Assembly: GCA_019915135.1 (NCBI GenBank)
Contig: JAHLMK010000014.1
Coordinates: 1,364,001 to 1,428,000 of the forward strand
DNA: 64,000 nucleotides
Origin: Strobilurus pachycystidiatus
Taxonomy: Eukaryota > Basidiomycota > Agaricomycetes > Agaricales > Physalacriaceae
Direction: 5' to 3'
Of this stretch, positions 60,114 to 64,000 are shown piece by piece. A program made the translations under genes and the position numbers. A model generated the notes under the pieces. That model ran no database searches. It saw only the letters and a program-made list of their open reading frames with translations, and was not told where the DNA came from. Numbering within the stretch: position 1 is the first letter of the stretch; the number at the start of each line of letters is the position of its first letter.

Positions 60114-60800
60114 GATAAGAGGGTAGTGGGTTTAGAACGAAGAGGTCGTAACAGCTGGTGGCTGATGAGGAGAGAGATTGGCTGCAGCCATGGCCCTTTA
60201 TATACGAGACGATCCGCGTCATGAGTAGGCGTATGACACGAACACCCGGCACTGCATGCCCGGGATTGGCAGCGACATGATCCGGCAGGTCTAGCACAAC
60301 CCCCATGACGTGGGAGATTCAATTAGCGGTGCTTCTGGGTGATTCCAGAGATAACAATTACTATTGGTGGTGCTTCGGTGGGGACGTTCATGTCCGCTCC
60401 TTGAAACGGTGAAACGGTGGTGGAAGTCGGCGTCCAGCCTCAGATCACGGCGAGTACTGGCCTTCAAGTTGCGGGCAATAGTAGTATATGATCTGACGGA
60501 GTCACGGAGACGGTGAGTCTGGACCAGCGATATGACACATGGGTATGATTTTCAGGCCGCCGACCCAGTGGCGGGCATAGAAAAGACCCACATTCGGGTC
60601 GGGGCGGGGTCGGAATGTCGTGCAAATGAAAGATGACACACATACTGCGCTCCAAATTGCGTCGTTATTCATCAGAAAAACACGCCGCCGTAGAGCACTG
60701 GCGCACACCACGCAGGTCATCGATCCCTCCGGCGAAGAAAATTTTATTGCTGTGCACTGTGGTCTACTAACAATCAGATGACGCTGCAAGCTGGAGCAGA
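60114..60800 (-). promoter_or_regulatory. Upstream region of Kre9-like copy 3, duplicated with the gene
   Basis: Contains a TATA box (TATATAAA, 60,197-60,204, minus strand) and a region collinear with 44,418-45,110, including the CACTGTGGTC segment near 60,757. No coding sequence seen. Confidence 0.6.
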
Positions 60801-60959
60801 ATAAACGATGCGCACGCGTTTCAATGGACGGTGGCACCCCAGGAGAATCTCCGCGCTGTACCTGCCCAATCCTCGCTCGCGACTTGCGAGGTCTTTTTGC
60901 GTTTTAGATAGTGATACGCTATGACCGGCGGCGCAAGCTGTCTCTCTTCGATTGACTCC

Positions 60960-61900
60960 GGGAGCTAAGGGGATCCTCAGAACCACGAACGCAGAAGAAG
61001 GGAGCTGGAGCTGGAGTGGCGCAAGGTACCACCAGGTAGACCAGGCTTCGTCGCGACATTAACGGCCATGGGAAGCGCGCGCGCATCTATCCTCTCCGAG
61101 GCGAGTGGGAGTGTATTGAGGTCGGGTTCGGTGCCGGTAAACTACTGGTAGGCGTCGACACGCATGTTAATCCTCGGCACCCTGCGGGGTGAAGCACTGG
61201 ATGCAGGCAACATTAAAGGGCTATGTAAAGTGCCGGGGATGGAATCGCCGCGGCGGGTGAAGAGATACACACGGAATGGAATGAGCAAGCAAAAAAACAC
61301 CCTGCGCGAGACGTGAACGACTCAGACGGAGGATCCGCAGAAGGTGACTAGATGCTGCAGGATCGCCGTGAGCGCAAAGTACCACCAGGTAGAAGTTCGC
61401 GTGGCCGACATTAACGGTGTGCGCACATCTAGTTGAAGGTCGGTACCGGCAACCTAATAGAGCAAGATGCCAGGCGCCTGTTGATCCTCGGCACCTAGCG
61501 GAGAGAAGTACCGCCAGAGGATAACACGCTCAGGAGGAGTGGGTTGCTTGCGGGCGGGTTTGGAACATGACAGGATGCCAATGCGCCGCTGGAATGGGGG
61601 AAACGTAAAGGAATACACAGCAGAGTACCACCTTGGGCAAAAGGTGGACGAGTGGCCTCGGAGGATGGAGTTTGCAGGTACCCGACATGAACGGTGAGCC
61701 ACGAACGGTGAGCGGGCAACTATCTGTCCGAGGCGAGTGGTGAATTAGACTAAGGGCGCCGGCACCGACTTGGACTGAAGTAGCTCGGCATGAACTCGCA
61801 GCAATATAAGTGTCAATGAATTCGAGCAAGAGCTAAAGTAAGTCGTTAATCCTCGGAATCAAGCGAGACGAAGTAGTTGAATGCACCTTTAGGCGCTGGA
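60960..61900. repeat. Degenerate tandem repeat, about three units of 250-350 bp
   Basis: The same ordered landmarks recur: AAGGTACCACCAGGTAG (about 61,023), AAAGTACCACCAGGTAG (about 61,376) and AGAGTACCACC (about 61,623). Each is followed by CGACATTAACGG or CGACATGAACGG, and then by ATCCTCGGCACC or ATCCTCGGAATC (about 61,162, 61,482, 61,849). No protein is encoded. Units differ in length and contain insertions, so the array is old. Confidence 0.6.
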
Positions 61901-62533
61901 CAAGTGGCGGAATTAAGCATGTAGGGCTATATAAGCGCGCCACATCATGATGGAGGGACCGAGGAAGGACGCTGCGAGGCTAAGTTGGCTGGTATAGAAG
62001 AAAAGGTAGAGAGCTACGCACCAAGAGGGCCAGCGAATTACGTGGACGCGCCGCCTTCGAGAAAGCGCTCTGCTGCCGCGTTGAAAAGGGCCAGGCGGAC
62101 TGGGACTTTCTGACCGCGCCCCTGCCGTGCCCTCGAGGTCATGCTGCGCTGCGCCATCCATCAGTTTCCTGGCTGTTCCACCGAGATTCGCGCGTCTTGC
62201 CCCATATTGGATCTGCGCCGAAAGTTATGCAGTGGTGAGCGTGTTGAGAGCGGCGAAGAGAGGGCGTGGAGAGCGGGCAAGGCGATGGGAAAGATGCTAT
62301 TCCAGTCGACGTCGTCGTACCTGTCGATGGTCGCCATCGTGGCCGTCGTCAACGAGCACATGGAGGCACAGGCACACCAATCAGGAAGGCCACTGCTATC
62401 CGGCGGTGCCAAGAGCAAACAAAAGCGATGAGCACGTGGGACTTTGAGGCTTTTCCCAACAGTGACCTCTACTGTCGACGACGACGCCCACAACGGCCTC
62501 GAGCACCCCGCCCGCAACGACGACAGGGCCGCC
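61901..62533. other. Intergenic, upstream region of the Chs7-like gene
   Basis: No gene recognised; open frames here are short and run into the Chs7 leader. Contains the Chs7 promoter. Confidence 0.45.
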
Positions 62534-63511
62534 ATGACGCGCTTCGGCGACTTCAAACCGCTCTGCACCTCGACGCCCTCCTATCCATGGTGCAATCTCT
62601 TCTACCGGCACCTCCTCGACATCGACTCGAATGTCATCTCGCCCTCATCGGGCGACCCGGTCGGCATCAACCCCACATGCGGTATCCCGCGCGTCGGCAC
62701 CGACGGCAGCCTTAGCAACATCGCCAACATCCTCGCATGCGGGCTGAGCATACCCTTCGTCGCCGTCTTGGTTTTTATCGTGTCCCGCCGCAAGGCAGCC
62801 GTCGGCCGCGTCGAGCTGCGCGCCTTCCTCGCGCTGTATCTGCTCACGCTCCCGCTCCAGATCCTCACCACCGGCAGCCTGCTCGAGCAGGGCTCCACCG
62901 CCCTCGTCGTCCTCACCGCCATCCACGCCGGCCTCGTCGCTGCCCTCTTCGGTGCATTGCTGGCCAACGCACTCGTCGCGACGCAGATCGTCGAGGACGG
63001 CACCATGTCCTCCATCATCCCCTTCACCATCCTCTGCGTCATCTCCTTCGTCGCCGCCCTCTATGTCTCGCTTGACGTTGGTCTCGGCTTCACAGACACG
63101 CTCAAGCCTGGCAACCCCCAGTCTTCGCTCCACTCCATCGCCCTTTTTGTCGTCACCAGCATATGGCCGGCTGTGTGCGCACTGGTGTATCTTGGCTTAA
63201 TGGCATACATCGTCCTCGCCGTCCTCAACGAGACGAAGCCCATGTGGTTTTATGTCATTGCCGCCATCCTATTCGTTCTCGGCCAGCTTGCGTGGTTCTT
63301 GTTGGGTAAGACCATCTGCAAGGGCACCGATAGCAAGGTGGATGGCAGCTTCGTCGCAACAGTCCTAGAAACTGCTGCTGTCGGTGTTTTGTATTTGGCG
63401 TGGAAAAGTATTACCGAAGGTGTGTTCCGTTCATTGTCATTCTCCTTCTTTCTCTGATCACATCCCACAGAAACTTGGGACGAGGACCCTTATTACGGCG
63501 GCTACCAATAA
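62534..63511 (+). CDS. Chitin synthase export chaperone (Chs7 family)
   Basis: Seven-helix endoplasmic reticulum protein needed for export of class IV chitin synthase (yeast Chs3/Chs7). The ATG at 62534 gives MTRFGDFKPLCTSTPSYPWC, matching the family's Cys-containing luminal N-terminus; an upstream extension has no ATG in a good context. Helices include ILACGLSIPFVAVLVFIVSR, LRAFLALYLLTLPLQILTTG, LVVLTAIHAGLVAALFGALL, SIIPFTILCVISFVAALYVS, LFVVTSIWPAVCALVYLGLM and FYVIAAILFVLGQLAWFLLG. ICKGTDSKVDGSFVATVLET follows. A last intron (63,421-63,470) leads to ETWDEDPYYGGYQ, which replaces the read-through ending. About 309 aa. Databases often mislabel this family as a chitin synthase III catalytic subunit. 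Confidence 0.92.
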
Positions 63512-63515
63512 CTTT

Positions 63516-63830
63516 TTACTTACTCATATACCTGTATCTAGCCGCCATTTGTATTCATTTGTCTTGGGGCAATCACGACCACCTTTCTGCGATACCAAAC
63601 CATCTCCAGGTCGCATAGTACGCTTCGTTTCAGTCGCAGTCCTCCCATGTTGTTGTTCCGTTGCGCAGCTACTTACTCGTACACCTGTATCTAGCTGTCA
63701 TTTGTATCATCTTGACGCAATCACGACTACCTTTCTGCGATACCAAACCATCTCCCAGGTTGTTCACCAGCATCCATTCCGTTCGCCTCGTTTCAGCCCC
63801 AGCCTCCCCGTGTTGTTGATTCGTTGCGCA
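63516..63830. repeat. 153 bp tandem duplication in the Chs7 3' flank
   Basis: Two adjacent copies, one from about 63,516 and one from about 63,669. Shared segments include CCTGTATCTAGC, CAATCACGAC, ACCTTTCTGCGATACCAAAC and GTTGCGCAGCT. Similarity by eye is about 80 percent with small indels. It lies immediately after the Chs7 stop, so it probably duplicated part of the 3' UTR or terminator. The last 170 bases of the window hold nothing recognised. Confidence 0.8.
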
Positions 63831-64000
63831 GCTTTTTGGCTATTCGTCGTTGTTCCGTCTCTTCACTGGTGGACATTTCCCGTTTGATTATCGATACAGT
63901 GGTATCTGTCGGAGCGCGATCAGACTGAATGGTGGGTGGATCAAGACGAGCTGTTAACTACATAGGACCCGGACTGCGGATGGGGGAAAGGAAAGGAAGG

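Noticed and set aside
62645..63133. Acidic open frame antisense to the Chs7-like gene
   Set aside because: Low-complexity Asp/Glu/Gly composition is the expected reverse of a GC-rich hydrophobic coding region.

Overview
The window looks like nuclear DNA of a filamentous basidiomycete, most likely an Agaricomycete. The evidence is dense short introns (about 45-70 nt, GT..AG); FunK1-type protein kinases; a white-collar-1-like photoreceptor that ends without a GATA zinc finger; metacaspases with a DCCHSG active site; a non-LTR retrotransposon with an HADD reverse-transcriptase motif; and several families typical of that class (Kre9/KNH-like small secreted proteins, seven-helix membrane proteins, F-box proteins). 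All gene models were spliced by eye from the sequence, so exon edges are inferences.

Layout. 1-3,050: decayed RNase H/retroelement material with no intact gene. 3,054-5,859: a Zn2Cys6 transcription factor. 6,130-21,915: an accessory block holding a tandem array of four FunK1 kinase loci on the minus strand, with a divergent F-box gene at the right end. The array reads as a duplicated unit [FunK1-a, FunK1-b, F-box]. FunK1-1 and FunK1-2 look intact. FunK1-3 has stop codons and is split by a LINE. FunK1-4 carries a stop codon in the catalytic loop, a substituted metal-binding Asp and a lost start codon. The F-box body is missing from the first unit. 22,150-25,510: a PITH-domain gene, a seven-helix membrane protein and a small gene related to a widespread Agaricomycete family. 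25,571-30,856: a dispersed repeat followed by a long gene-free stretch.

30,857-39,297 is a conserved block: an Rlm1/MEF2-type MADS-box factor, a mitochondrial pyruvate/branched-chain dehydrogenase kinase, and two tandem metacaspases. 39,818-44,417 holds a second seven-helix gene and a Kre9-like gene broken in two by a 2.14 kb insertion. A 640 bp hAT-type MITE with a perfect 8 bp target duplication follows (45,676-46,315), then ribosomal protein uL16/RPL10 and the LOV/PAS photoreceptor (48,652-50,824). 51,731-63,511 holds two more Kre9-like genes, a coiled-coil protein, a second F-box gene, a secreted lectin-like protein, a small kinase-like protein and a Chs7-type chitin synthase export chaperone. 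Degenerate repeats lie upstream of Chs7 and a 153 bp tandem duplication lies downstream.

Functional reading. The housekeeping and regulatory genes (RPL10, PDK, MADS, WC-1, Chs7, metacaspases) sit between patches of lineage-specific, fast-duplicating families. The most distinctive feature is the kinase plus F-box unit, with a shared intergenic promoter and repeated copying and decay.
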